From: Nostoc cf. commune SO-36
Lineage (GTDB): Bacteria > Cyanobacteriota > Cyanobacteriia > Cyanobacteriales > Nostocaceae
Assembly: GCF_023734775.1 (NCBI RefSeq)
Contig: NZ_AP025732.1
Location: 124,001 to 188,000, forward strand
Length of the DNA: 64,000 bases
Direction of reading: 5' to 3'
The position numbers and the translations under genes were made by a program. Shown here one piece after another: positions 9,277 through 19,210 of the stretch. How positions within the stretch are numbered: position 1 is the stretch's first letter; each line of letters begins with the position of its first letter. A model generated the notes under the pieces. The model was not told the origin of the DNA. It saw only the letters and a list, made by a program, of their open reading frames with translations, and did not search any database.

Positions 9277-9732
9277 TTAACAGGGCATCAAAGCATTAAA
9301 TCTCCCCAGCACGGACATATCTTCTTCATCTAACTCCGTCGGAATGCCACTGCGAATCAATTCCGAAAAGTCTTCATTGGGAACCATCACAGTCAATGTG
9401 TACAAGCGAGTAGAACCAGTATTTTTAATCAAATGAGTTCCAGTAGGAGGCACTAATAAACTATCTCCAGCTTTGATCGTGGCACTCTTGCCGTCACACA
9501 TAGCGATCGCTTCCCCTTTCAGGACAAAAAACATTTCCACCGCCCACTGATGGCGATTTGGCGGTGTTTGTCCACCAACATCAAAAATTTCAATACAGCA
9601 AGTCAAGGAAGTATTAGCATTTGTTGAATCAAAGATAATTGCTAATCGATTAGAGTCGTTGGGACTGATGCGATATACTTGGTAATCTTTGGGAGATTTG
9701 ATCACCGGAATTACACAACGAGTAGCGTACAT
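9277..9732 (-). CDS. Cupin-domain protein
   Basis: 151 residues forming a single cupin barrel. Motif 1 is PNRHQWAVEMFFVLKGEA (Trp replaces the second His of HxH) and motif 2 is GDSLLVPPTGTHLIKN. His, Glu and the second-motif His could bind a metal. The substrate is unknown. It lies 226 bases downstream of the cysteine hydrolase on the same strand and could be co-transcribed; the gap holds AAAATTC/AAAATCC-type repeats. It could be an oxygenase, an isomerase or a sensor of a small molecule in the same catabolic route. Confidence 0.8.
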   Translation of the reverse strand: MYATRCVIPVIKSPKDYQVYRISPNDSNRLAIIFDSTNANTSLTCCIEIFDVGGQTPPNRHQWAVEMFFVLKGEAIAMCDGKSATIKAGDSLLVPPTGTHLIKNTGSTRLYTLTVMVPNEDFSELIRSGIPTELDEEDMSVLGRFNALMPC

Positions 9733-9958
9733 TTATTTATCCCCTCTGAAGTTATCGATGGGTACGAAAATTCCTAAAATCTAAGTCTTGAATCACAGAA
9801 TTTTAGATTTTAAATTTTGGATTTTGGATTGAATAATTCAAAATTCAAAATTGTCTGAGAGCAAGCAAATTTAAACTCGAGAAAAAATCTAAAATTATTG
9901 AGCGAATAAAAAGCATTAATGCATGGGATCAATCTAAAATCTAAAATCCAAAATTGAT

Positions 9959-10738
9959 TCACTCCTCACTCTTTTGCAGCGATGTTAAAATCTCTTGGGA
10001 GTTAGTGACAAAACCGAAGCATTGTTTGACATTATACAATGTCGCCAGCCAACAATATTCAGGAGAAGTGGTAGCGGTGCAATCTTTAACTAATACGCAG
10101 TCATATCCTAAGAAGTTGGCATCACATAAAGTAGTTAACACACATTGATCGGCATTAACACCAGCAAAAAATAATGTTGTCCTTCCCAAATTCCGCAAGA
10201 TACTATCTAATGGCGTATCCCAAAATCCGCTCATGCGGTATTTGTCTACATAAATATCTTCGGGAATCTGTTCTAGTCCGTCTACTACTGCTGCGGCCCA
10301 ACTACCTGCCATGAGTACTCTAGCACCATTGCTTGGCAGTGGATCGCCCAATCCCACACCTTCCCCTGTGGGATTATAAACGTGACGCGAACTAGCACTA
10401 ATATTGAGCAAGTCGGGACGATTGCCCCAATTTATCCAAATGACTGGAACGCCAACTTCACGCAGTTCGGGAAGTAAGTTGTTCAAAGGTTCAATGGGTT
10501 GACGCGCTGGAGTTACGTCCACGCCGATATGCGCTAACCAGCCATCAGGGTGACAGAAGTCGTTTTGCATATCAATGACGAGGATAGCAGCTTTTGCCAA
10601 GTCTAGATGCAGGGTTTTAGTTTCTGTTGATAAAATAACGGGTTGTGGAGTCTTTTGAGGACGAGTGATATCTGCGATCGCATCATTCACTGTCCACGCA
10701 TTTGGTGGAACTCCCAATGTCCGTAGTGGTAAATTCAT
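9959..10738 (-). CDS. Isochorismatase-like cysteine hydrolase
   Basis: 259 residues of the cysteine-hydrolase superfamily. The catalytic triad is visible as Asp in LVIDMQNDFC, Lys in YVDKYRMSGF and Cys in GVNADQCVLTTL. Family members cleave amides and ureides (nicotinamidase, biuret and ureidoacrylate hydrolases) as well as isochorismate. The start is 81 bases from a divergently transcribed amidohydrolase, and a cupin gene lies downstream. This context suggests breakdown of a cyclic amide or nucleobase-like compound, but the substrate is not shown by sequence. Confidence 0.85.
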   Translation of the reverse strand: MNLPLRTLGVPPNAWTVNDAIADITRPQKTPQPVILSTETKTLHLDLAKAAILVIDMQNDFCHPDGWLAHIGVDVTPARQPIEPLNNLLPELREVGVPVIWINWGNRPDLLNISASSRHVYNPTGEGVGLGDPLPSNGARVLMAGSWAAAVVDGLEQIPEDIYVDKYRMSGFWDTPLDSILRNLGRTTLFFAGVNADQCVLTTLCDANFLGYDCVLVKDCTATTSPEYCWLATLYNVKQCFGFVTNSQEILTSLQKSEE

Positions 10739-10819
10739 AAAATTCCAATACCCAACACCATTTTCTATTTTGTAACTTGAAATCCAGTTGAAAATACAAT
10801 TACTTAATCAAGGTTAAAT

Positions 10820-12219
10820 ATGGTGAATTTCACTATCCAGAATGTTTTGATTGCCTTCAGTGATGATTATGCAACGGTAGATGTACAGATTATAGATGGT
10901 GCAATCGCAGCCATTGCCCCCAATCTCCAAGTAATTGGCACTGCCATTGATGGCAAAAATAAGCTACTGCTACCTGGCTTTTTCAACGCCCACACCCACT
11001 CATCCGAGATGTGGCAGCGAGGAATCATGTCAGCGTTCCCTTTAGAATTGTGGTTGGCAGAACTGTATGATTTTGCCCCCCTCGATCCTGAACAAGTTTA
11101 TCTCAGCGCCTTGGGTACTGCGGTAGAAACCCTACTTTCCGGCGGGACGAGTGTAGTAGATCACTTAGTGTTAATTCCCGGACTTGAGTTAGAAACGATC
11201 GCCATTGCTACTCGCGCTTACAGAGAAGTGGGAATTCGTGCTTTTATCGCCCCCTTAATTCAAGATGAATCCCTCAGCGCAGGTATTCCGTCTGGAGAAT
11301 CAGCCCAAAAGCATGAACCTTATTTTCGCTCAACTGCGGCAACATTAGAAATCATCGAAGAGGCAGTAAGACAATTTCATCGCCCGGATGAGGGTATAAA
11401 TATTTTAGTTGCACCAACAGGGATTCAATTGTGTACTGATGCTTTATTTCAGGGGTGTACTGAGTTAAGCGATCGCTATAATCTTTGTCGTCACTCCCAT
11501 TTACTCGAAACCAGGGCACAGGAAAAGCTCGCTCAAGAAAAGTACGGTTGTACTGCTGTGGAACATTTGCAAAGAATCGGATATTGAGCAATAAAACTTC
11601 ACTTGCTCATTGCGTTTGGTTAAATGATGCTGATATCGCCATTCTCGCCGAAACTCAATCTACAGTTGTTCATAATCCCTTAAGTAATTTGCGTTTAGGC
11701 AGTGGCATCGCCCCAATTTTAAAATATCGCCAAGCTGGAGTAAATGTAACTTTTGGTTGTGATGGTGCTTCTAGTAATGACTCTCAAGATTTGTTAGAAG
11801 CCATCAAAATGGGTTCTATTTTGCACAACGTTACAGACTCAGATTACCAAAACTGGATTACGCCCAGACAAGCAGTAGAAATGGCATCCTTGGGAGGTGC
11901 AAAGGGACTAAATATAGCAGATAAACTCGGTTCCTTAACTGTGGGTAAACAAGCCGATTTGGTACTTTATGACCTCACCAATTTATCATTATTACCCCGT
12001 ACAGATCCTATTGGCTTATTAGTTTTAGGTCGTCCCACGAATGTTGTTGATAGTGCTTGGGTGAATGGCAAGCAAATTGTTGCTGATGGCAAAGTGACAA
12101 CAATTAATGTTGATGAATTGCGAGAAGAATTATTTAATCGTAGTCAATGGGAGACAAAGCGTAAGTCTGAAACCGTCGCGCAAATAGAGGCTCATTATCG
12201 CACGGTTATGGGGTTGTAA
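10820..12219 (+). pseudogene. TRZ/ATZ-family amidohydrolase, frameshifted
   Basis: A metal-dependent deaminase/chlorohydrolase read in two frames. The first part (to 11587) has GFFNAHTHSSEMWQRGI with the HxH metal pair and HSHLLETRA. The second part (from about 11581) resumes with LSNKTSLAHCVWL and FGCDGASSND, which holds the metal Asp. At 11579-11586 the sequence GGATATTGAGC ends the first frame, whereas one extra T (GGATATTTGAGC) would give GYLS and a continuous 466-residue enzyme of normal length. A single-base deletion or a sequencing error is therefore likely. It is divergent from the cysteine hydrolase. Confidence 0.8.
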
Positions 12220-12307
12220 AATACAAATAAATACGCTTCGATCCCCTTGTGCCTTATGATTACCCTATTTAATGTGTTAAACTGCACCTTTGCAGTTCGG
12301 AGTCTTA

Positions 12308-13441
12308 ATGGATTTCAATCTACAGGCTGAAATCAAACAGTTAGTGGCAACGAAGCGAGAAGGTCAATATTGGGATTTTAAAGAGAAGCATCATGATAAT
12401 AAGGCTTCACTGCTTCACGATATTCTTTGTCTCGCTAATTCGTTACATAAGGGAAATAAGTACCTAATCTTTGGAGTGAGCGATCCTCAAGCTGGCTGTG
12501 AAATAAAAGGAGTAGAGCAAGAAAATAGAAAGTCACAAACTGACTTGATAGATTTTTTGCGCTCAAAGCCGTTTGCTGGCGACATAAGACCAGAGATCGA
12601 ATTAAGGACATTTGAATTAGAAAGCCATGAAATAGATGTTTTAATAATCTTTGAGAAACCCTTTAAACCTTACTATTTAAGAGACGAGTACAGAGATAGG
12701 GACAAGCAAATAAGAGCAAACAGCATTTACACAAGAAACATTGATACGAATACACCTATTGACAAAAGTGCTGACATCAGAATAATTGAAATGATGTGGC
12801 GAGAACGTTTTGGGTTGGATGTCCAGCCCAGCGATAGAATCGTTGATTTCTTATGGAAGCCAGAGGAATGGGACAAGGATATAGGAAATAAAGAGTGTGC
12901 TTATCACAAATATAATCCTGAGTATCAAATACAATTCGGAGAGCCAAGAGAGTTTAGGGATATATTCAGTTATTTCTATATAAATAAAAGTTCGTTTATA
13001 GGAGAAGCAGAATTTAAATACCTATCTACAACATTGTTCACGTTGTCTTATATGTACTGCGATGAAATGAGGATTCAATTAGCAGTACCTAGTAATGGTC
13101 ATGTTCGAGTATCAAGACGTGAAGTTTGGTATATGTACTATGTGCTTCAAAGTAGAAATGGAGCGTTTCTAAATTTCATGACAGATAGCAAACTAGACTT
13201 TCAAAGTCAGAGTGCAGAGGGTATATTTCTGTTATACAGAAATCATGATGAGCGCAAGGAATTTGAGAATTATCTATCGAATAATTTAAGGAAATTGGAT
13301 GACATACATGATTCAGATATCGGTAGGTATATTCAAAGTGACCTCGATAGAGAAGATAAGCACTTTATTTTTAAACCTATAGAGATGGTGAAAGTTAAAA
13401 ATCTATTTGAATATTGGAGAATACATAAAGATATAACTTAA
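12308..13441 (+). CDS. AlbA_2 (Schlafen-type) domain protein
   Basis: 377 residues from the ATG at 12308, preceded by CGGAG. A TTG six codons upstream is less likely. The first 150 residues match the AlbA_2 pattern: EGQYWDFKEKHHD, HDILCLANSLHKGNKYLIFGVSD and IRANSIYTRNI. Such domains occur in transcription regulators and in some defence or conflict proteins. The remaining 220 residues are charged and not recognised. AT-rich codon use and an isolated position between unrelated metabolic genes suggest accessory DNA. The function is unknown. Confidence 0.7.
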   Translation: MDFNLQAEIKQLVATKREGQYWDFKEKHHDNKASLLHDILCLANSLHKGNKYLIFGVSDPQAGCEIKGVEQENRKSQTDLIDFLRSKPFAGDIRPEIELRTFELESHEIDVLIIFEKPFKPYYLRDEYRDRDKQIRANSIYTRNIDTNTPIDKSADIRIIEMMWRERFGLDVQPSDRIVDFLWKPEEWDKDIGNKECAYHKYNPEYQIQFGEPREFRDIFSYFYINKSSFIGEAEFKYLSTTLFTLSYMYCDEMRIQLAVPSNGHVRVSRREVWYMYYVLQSRNGAFLNFMTDSKLDFQSQSAEGIFLLYRNHDERKEFENYLSNNLRKLDDIHDSDIGRYIQSDLDREDKHFIFKPIEMVKVKNLFEYWRIHKDIT

Positions 13442-14056
13442 CAAGTCAGTTGCACTCCATGAAACAAGACTTTCTGGTTAGGATCAACAGTATGATGAAA
13501 GATACAAAATATTTAGATAGCTACTGATTGCTGTGTTTGCTAAAATATCGCGCAGAGGCTGAATTCCAAAGGAAATACCTTATGCCAATTGTCATTACCC
13601 TTAGCCTTACGATTTGTATGTTGACCAGAGCAACTATGCTGAAGTTATGTCGGGTATACAAAGAGATGAGCCTATAGTTACTGTTGCACACTGTGTCTGG
13701 CAAATTATTGGTGTTTGCGATGGCAATTTTGGCATTGAGTCTGGTTATGGTGGCATCACTGGTATAGATAACCAAGCTGATACCTCACTGATTGTTACCC
13801 TGGCGCAATCACCAGAACTCACCTTAGTTGATTGGAGAGTCGTTTCTGGGGGAGACGGTTATGCATCGGTGTTTTTTAGAACATTAACTTCCAGAGTGCT
13901 TCCATGTTTTTCTACAATAATTTGACATGGTGCGATCGCTAAATTCTTTTTTAAACCATCAAAACTCTAGTGATTGACTAAAAAGCCACAAAAAAACTGG
14001 ATTTTTGTGTATACTCTGTGACTAAGTGCCTTAGTAACACATTTCCGGGAGTAAAC
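13442..14056. other. Gap with a possible decayed gene
   Basis: An open frame at 13605-13925 (plus) encodes about 106 residues (EPIVTVAHCVWQIIGVCDGN, later LVDWRVVSGGDGYASVFF). It has no good start codon: a stop precedes it at 13602-13604 and the first candidate is a TTG at 13614. It may be a gene remnant. Nothing else is seen until the ribosome site of the transporter (GGGAG near 14047). Confidence 0.35.
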
Positions 14057-15265
14057 ATGGAACGCGCCATCTCTGCGTTGGGAATTTTAGTTTTTATCGG
14101 TATATCCTACGCCTTCTCTGTTAATCGTCGTGCGGTGCGTTGGCAAATAGTGGCATGGGGTTTGGGACTGGAGTTTGCATTTGCGCTAGTAATTCTTAAA
14201 ACTCCTTGGGGTTTGAATGTGTTTAAATCTCTGGGAGATATTGTCACCGGATTTTTAGCATTTTCTGATGTTGGTGCCAAATTTGTCTTTGGAGACAATT
14301 TTAAGGATCATTTCTTTGCCTTCCAAGTGCTGCCCACAATTATCTTTTTCTCTGCCTTCATTAGCGTCTTGTATTACTACGGCATTTTACAACGAGTCGT
14401 AAATGTGATGGCGTGGGTAATGATAAAGACGATGAAAACATCGGGTTCTGAATCTTTATCCTGTGCAGGTAACATCTTTTTGGGGCCCACAGAGTCGGCG
14501 CTGATGGTTAAACCATATATAGCGAATATGACGCAATCAGAACTTCATGCCGTGATGACGGGTGGTTTTGCCACAATTGCGGGTGGAGTACTAGGGGCAT
14601 ATCTTTCCTTTGGCATACCAACAGAACACCTGATTGCTGCTTTCTTTATGACTGCTCCCACGTCGTTAATCGTATCAAAATTACTTTACCCAGAAACAGA
14701 GGTATCAGAGACGGCTGGAAAGGCAAAAGCTGATGTAAAAACCAATTATGTAAATGTAATTGACGCAGCTACTACCGGAGCAATTGACGGCGTGAAGCTA
14801 GCAGTTAATGTGGGAGTAATGATTATCGCCTTTTTAGGATTATTAGCTGCCCTCAATGCGCTACTGGCATGGTTGGGGGCATTTGTGGCTTTACCGCAAC
14901 TCTCATTACAGTGGATTTTGTCTTTTATTATGGCTCCGGTGGCGTGGCTAATGGGCGTACCTTGGGCTGATTGTCGGCAAGTTGGGGCTTTATTGGGTAC
15001 AAAAACAATTTTGAATGAGTTTATTGCTTTTTTGGATTTGAAGGCATTAATTGAAAGTGGTAAAATTTCTCAACGCGCAGTAACTATTGCGACTTACGCA
15101 TTATGTAATTTTGCAAATATAGGTTCAATTGGCATTACCATTGGCGGCATTACAGGGATAGCACCTAATCGCCAGCATGACTTAGCTCGTATGGGTGTAA
15201 GGTCAATGATTGGCGGATTGTTAGCAGGATTCATCACTGCTTGTATTGCTGGAATGTTGATTTGA
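14057..15265 (+). CDS. Concentrative nucleoside transporter (NupC/CNT family)
   Basis: 402 residues from the ATG at 14057 with GGGAG upstream. A polytopic membrane protein with about ten hydrophobic segments. The family core motifs are present: AGNIFLGPTESALMVKPYI, MTGGFATIAGGVLGAY and LLGTKTILNEFIAF (the GxKxxxNEFxA signature), followed by YALCNFANIGSIGITIGG. It should import nucleosides with H+ or Na+ across the plasma membrane. The partly related catabolic genes upstream (amidohydrolase, cysteine hydrolase) make a role in nucleoside or base scavenging plausible. Confidence 0.92.
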   Translation: MERAISALGILVFIGISYAFSVNRRAVRWQIVAWGLGLEFAFALVILKTPWGLNVFKSLGDIVTGFLAFSDVGAKFVFGDNFKDHFFAFQVLPTIIFFSAFISVLYYYGILQRVVNVMAWVMIKTMKTSGSESLSCAGNIFLGPTESALMVKPYIANMTQSELHAVMTGGFATIAGGVLGAYLSFGIPTEHLIAAFFMTAPTSLIVSKLLYPETEVSETAGKAKADVKTNYVNVIDAATTGAIDGVKLAVNVGVMIIAFLGLLAALNALLAWLGAFVALPQLSLQWILSFIMAPVAWLMGVPWADCRQVGALLGTKTILNEFIAFLDLKALIESGKISQRAVTIATYALCNFANIGSIGITIGGITGIAPNRQHDLARMGVRSMIGGLLAGFITACIAGMLI

Positions 15266-15305
15266 ATCAGGATTTAGCTTTCAAGCAAATCTTACTCATA
15301 ATTTT

Positions 15306-15863
15306 TTACTCAGTTCCCAGTTTAAATTTTAGATATTCAGGTGGCACATAATCTACTAACCAAACACCATTAGCAGAACAATAAAATATGTAACCCGCCT
15401 GATGCATTGCCCCAGTATTTACAGCAAAAACTACTGCTTTTCCATGTCTTGCACCAACAGTTTGTGCTGTTGCAATATCCTTCGATAAATGGACATGGTG
15501 GCGTGACATTTTGCAAAGTCCTGTTTGCATAATTGACTCTACAGATTTGTGTCCCGTACCGTGATAAAGTTTATCTGGGGGAACAACAGGTTCTAATTGT
15601 AAATCGACTTTTACACTATGTCCTTGATTCGCACGAATCAGATTACCTGTAGAATCAAAAGAAAAGCGTTGTTTTTCGTTCGATTCAACTACTGCCTGTA
15701 ATTCTTCATGGGTAATCGGAAATTTGTTCGTAGCACAAGCGGTAAGTAGGTCATCAAGAGCAACCCAACCACCAGGAGCAAGTTTAATTCCAATTGCATC
15801 TGGTGTGTGTCGCAGATATTTGCTGAGATATTTGCTGATTTTGACGAGGCGAGAATCACTCAT
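15306..15863 (-). CDS. kptA: RNA 2'-phosphotransferase KptA/Tpt1
   Basis: 185 residues, the normal length. KYLSKYLRH (11-19), LYHGTGHKS (99-107) and SRHHVHLSKD (120-129) contain the Arg-His-Arg-Arg set typical of Tpt1 enzymes, and PGGWVALDDLL is the N-terminal winged-helix portion. The family transfers a 2'-phosphate from RNA splice junctions to NAD+ to form ADP-ribose 1'',2''-cyclic phosphate. Its bacterial role is unclear. It lies 68 bases downstream of the permease on the same strand. Confidence 0.95.
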   Translation of the reverse strand: MSDSRLVKISKYLSKYLRHTPDAIGIKLAPGGWVALDDLLTACATNKFPITHEELQAVVESNEKQRFSFDSTGNLIRANQGHSVKVDLQLEPVVPPDKLYHGTGHKSVESIMQTGLCKMSRHHVHLSKDIATAQTVGARHGKAVVFAVNTGAMHQAGYIFYCSANGVWLVDYVPPEYLKFKLGTE

Positions 15864-15931
15864 TTGATTGTGGTTAGCATATTTGTACTACAATTATAGT
15901 TTTTTGTAGCACATAATTTTTCTTGATGATT

Positions 15932-17248
15932 TTACTTTGTGTAAATTGACAAAATTTGTCTTCCTATCATTGCTAATGCCACTCCAATTATCACAATGAG
16001 TGTCACCTTCCCACCAGGAACGAGTGCTTGATTTATGCTATCTGAATTTTCTTGCTCTTGACGTTGCTTCCAACTCATTAACGCCGGAATAATTCCACCT
16101 AAAACTGAAATACTAAATGTTCCAGTGTAATCTAGGGCAGTAAAAAAGATACTGGGGTTGAGCGTGCCGAGAGTCATAGGAGGAAAAAGAACCAGCGAAT
16201 AGAGAGGTAGACGGTTAGAAAATCCGCGCTGTGCAAGTAGGAAAATATCTTTGAACAAATCCAGCAATCCGTAGACAAATCCAATAAATGATGTGACGAT
16301 CGCAAACTCTGAAAAAATGGATACTAGCACTCCTAACCATTCCCCCGCGCCACCTGCTCGGAGAATTTGCAGTGGATCAAAAACACTTGTACCATCAGAT
16401 GCACCAGTTAACATATTGGGATTGACGCTTCCTAAAATTACGGCATTCCACGCCATGAACATAATTAGAGGAATCACAGAACCAATAAAGATGGATTGAC
16501 GAATTTTGCGGGCATCTCCTTCGAGTTGCGTCACAACCAACGGCACAACGTTTTGGAAAAACAATGCCACAGCCATGACTGAAATAGCACTACCAAGGGC
16601 ACTCCAATCCTGAAATACTAGTTGGGCACTTTGAATGTGCCTTCCTCCCAAAAACAATAGCCCCAAGAAGGAAACGATGACAATTCCGACAAAGGCGCTG
16701 TTTAATTTCTCAATAAACTTTTCTCGCCCCAGATACATAATGCCACCAAATAAGAGCGTGAAAGTCGTTGTGCCTGCCCATGTAGGCAATACTTGCATCC
16801 CCCAGACTTTTGCCGCCGCCGAACCTAAAATCTTTCCACCTTCGGTGATGTATGCCACCAAGAGAGCATAGTGCATAAATAAATATGCGCCGCCTGCAAT
16901 TCGCGCTCCTAGTTTACCAAGGATTTTCTCAACAACCCCCAAAAAACCTATACTTGAACGCCCTTGTATTCGCATCGTGTTTAAGGTAACTTCTGCAACC
17001 AATAGCCCCGAAACTAGAGCGTAGAGCCAAACAGCAACCAGTCCAGATGTCGATGGTAAAATACCAGACGGCAAGGTAACAGCTGGTAGAGCGAGAATCC
17101 CAGCCCCAACAGTGGTTCCTGCAATTAATGCAGTACTTCCCAATACACTACCCGGTTGATGATTGAGTTTTTTTCCATCAAATTCGAGATGAGAAAACAA
17201 CCGATTGGCTTGCTCTGAGTGTTTGAGAATAGTCTTTATAGGAACCAT
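15932..17248 (-). CDS. Aromatic/hydroxy amino-acid permease (HAAAP family)
   Basis: 438 residues with about eleven membrane spans. The first span has the family motif GSTALIAGTTVGAGILALP, the unwound sodium/proton-substrate site of LeuT-fold carriers. Relatives are the TyrP/Mtr tryptophan-tyrosine permeases of bacteria and their cyanobacterial homologues. The protein should import an aromatic amino acid by proton symport. The soluble N-terminus (about 30 residues) and the C-terminus are unremarkable. Confidence 0.85.
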   Translation of the reverse strand: MVPIKTILKHSEQANRLFSHLEFDGKKLNHQPGSVLGSTALIAGTTVGAGILALPAVTLPSGILPSTSGLVAVWLYALVSGLLVAEVTLNTMRIQGRSSIGFLGVVEKILGKLGARIAGGAYLFMHYALLVAYITEGGKILGSAAAKVWGMQVLPTWAGTTTFTLLFGGIMYLGREKFIEKLNSAFVGIVIVSFLGLLFLGGRHIQSAQLVFQDWSALGSAISVMAVALFFQNVVPLVVTQLEGDARKIRQSIFIGSVIPLIMFMAWNAVILGSVNPNMLTGASDGTSVFDPLQILRAGGAGEWLGVLVSIFSEFAIVTSFIGFVYGLLDLFKDIFLLAQRGFSNRLPLYSLVLFPPMTLGTLNPSIFFTALDYTGTFSISVLGGIIPALMSWKQRQEQENSDSINQALVPGGKVTLIVIIGVALAMIGRQILSIYTK

Positions 17249-17648
17249 ACTGAATATCCGTACCTAAACCAAACAATATTAACAGATGTGAATTTTGTTG
17301 GTAGCTACCTTGATTTTGCTGCTTTTTCAGCTAAATTTTTGTGTTAAATAAGCGTAGGCGTAGCCCGTCGTAGACATCGCTTCTTCATTCTCAACATAAT
17401 TTTTGGATTACAAATGTCACTTACAGCACTTTCTAATTAAATAGACCACTTAGTAAAAAACATTTTCCCGATATTTATAGATGTAGTTTAAATAAATGGC
17501 TTAACTGAACCGTATTGAGGTTTATAGGACTCATATTTAATTTTTGATATGTAGCGTGTGTTATGCCTACGCTAATGCACGCTACGTATACTTAAATTTT
17601 TCACAAATCAAATCTGATTGCTATATTAAAAAGTCATCACAATACTGT
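17249..17648. other. Gap with dispersed repeat and inverted repeat
   Basis: No gene is seen. Bases 17352-17380 (GCGTAGGCGTAGCCCGTCGT plus nine bases) are identical to 45002-45030. GTAGCGTG at 17551-17558 is inverted as CACGCTAC at 17578-17585, giving a hairpin of unknown role. Confidence 0.6.
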
Positions 17649-18444
17649 TTAAGAATAATCAAAAACTACGCGATCGCCAGGACGCCAATCACAATGCACG
17701 AAACCTCTATGCATCCCTCTTCCCAGTCCCGTGCAATCAGAAGCGCGACAAACTTGAAATAAACGCTGCAAGTTGCCATCAAGGGGGGCAAGATCGATTG
17801 CTAATCCTTGGATATGCTGAGAATCACGAACGCCTCCTTGCTGTCTATTAATATGGGGTGGACGATAACCAGAAGTAATTTGAATTGCACTACCATATTG
17901 ATCGCGAATTTTACCAAAACCTTTTGTTGCTTTGATAATATTGTTAGCGATGCTTGCGGCGGACAAACCCAACGCGTTCGACTCTGGAACCCTGGTACAT
18001 CCCTTTGTGAACTCTCCCCAAGTTAAAGGGATACCAATTACAATCAATTCATTCTCATAAACAATAGTTCCATTTGGTAGCTTCATACTATTACCAGTCT
18101 TACTACCTTTACTTGATTCAGGTATAGGTTCTGAGCGATCATTTTGTTCAGTGACTTTTATGATCCTCTGCTATCTCTAGTAATGCAGCAGCTGCGGATG
18201 CTCCTAACAATTCTGGAGAATCTAGCCAAACACTCTCTTTGAATTCTGCAAATGCTTTTTGGGTTAAATCGCCTATAATACCATCAACTTCACCTTTATA
18301 AAGACCTTTCTTTTTTAGTAGGCTCTGAATTTCTTTAATAGTGTCAACATCGGATTCGGTAAGTTTGATTATAGTTTTGGTAGACCGAATTTTTGCTAAA
18401 TTAATAAATTCCCCTAAAACAGTTGACATTGAAACATCTCCCAT
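17649..18444 (-). pseudogene. Peptidoglycan-binding plus M15 peptidase, frameshifted
   Basis: Two adjacent frames look like one protein. The first (18148-18444; best start ATG at 18429 after GGGAGATG) holds a peptidoglycan-binding domain, IQSLLKKKGLYKGEVDG. The second (to 17649) is an M15 zinc D-Ala-D-Ala-type peptidase with SGYRPPHIN, SQHIQGLAIDL and HRGFVHCDWRPG. Removing one T from the TTTT at 18156-18159 (AAAA on the coding strand) replaces the stop with VTEQNDRSEPIPESSKGS, a Ser/Pro linker that joins both domains into about 260 residues. This is a sequencing error or a recent frameshift. It would act on the cell wall. Confidence 0.75.
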
Positions 18445-18618
18445 ATTTACAGTTTTAAGTTTGGAAGCTTCAGTTTATTATTTAGTAATGACCAAAGATT
18501 ATTGCGAGTAATACCAATAAACTGCTGCTAATACTCATATTAGTTAGGGAATAAAATTTTAATAGTACCCTCAAGGGTACTATTATAGGGAATATTTGGA
18601 GTTTTACTAATAAAACCA

Positions 18619-18849
18619 ATGTCTGAACAAAAGCCCATAAGTCCTTGGAACTACAAACCTTGGTGGTGTCAGCCCTGGTCTATAGTTCTTACAGGGGTAA
18701 CACTGATTGGTGGTAGCTGGTTACTATTTAAAACTATCTGGTTAACAGTTCTCGTCTCTATTCCTATAGGAACGTGGATGGTATTTTTTGTATTGTTTTG
18801 GCCGCAATTAATGATTCGCAGTGGGATTTTAGAGTCGTATAAAGAGTAG
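18619..18849 (+). CDS. Small two-span membrane protein (DUF6737-like)
   Basis: 76 residues. A Trp-rich N-terminus (SPWNYKPWWCQPWSI) is followed by two hydrophobic segments separated by a short turn, and a charged tail. It resembles a conserved cyanobacterial small membrane protein that I recall as DUF6737; the function is unknown. It is transcribed divergently from the peptidoglycan peptidase. Confidence 0.75.
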   Translation: MSEQKPISPWNYKPWWCQPWSIVLTGVTLIGGSWLLFKTIWLTVLVSIPIGTWMVFFVLFWPQLMIRSGILESYKE

Positions 18850-19210
18850 TTTAAGCTTGATGTAATACTGGAAATTACTCCAGGTAGAGAAAATTATTCC
18901 GCCGTGTTCAGAGATATAGCAGCAAAGTTTATGAGAAGAATTCAGAACTCAGGAGTCAGAATTCAGCATGAATTCTGTACGAGTGGGTGATAGCGCCGGC
19001 GGCAAGCGAGTTCGCGATAGCGGAGCGGTAGCGAGTCCTCGAATGTCGCGTCTGAATATTAGTTAAAACCGTACTTCGTCCGGTTACGCGCTTTCGCCCC
19101 TGGTGGGCGAAACTAAAATAAATATTTTTCGTAATCAAAACTATATCCCCTTGTGGGTAGAATATTCTGAATTCTGAATTCTGAATTCTGACTCCTGGTT
19201 TATTTAGCGA
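18850..19210. repeat. Repeat-filled gap
   Basis: AATTCAGAACTCAGGAGTCAG-type repeats (about 18931-18970 and 19165-19198, inverted relative to each other) flank a GC-rich segment with palindromic words (about 18990-19110, including TTTCGCCCCTGGTGGGCGAAA). An open frame at 18956-19138 on the minus strand is made of repeat only. No gene is supported. Confidence 0.65.

Noticed and set aside
11485..11600. Independent start for the second amidohydrolase half
   Set aside because: The 5' part of that frame is antisense-like noise; family similarity starts only after the frameshift.
13521..13775. 84-residue minus-strand frame
   Set aside because: Antisense to another doubtful frame, no ribosome site, no motif.
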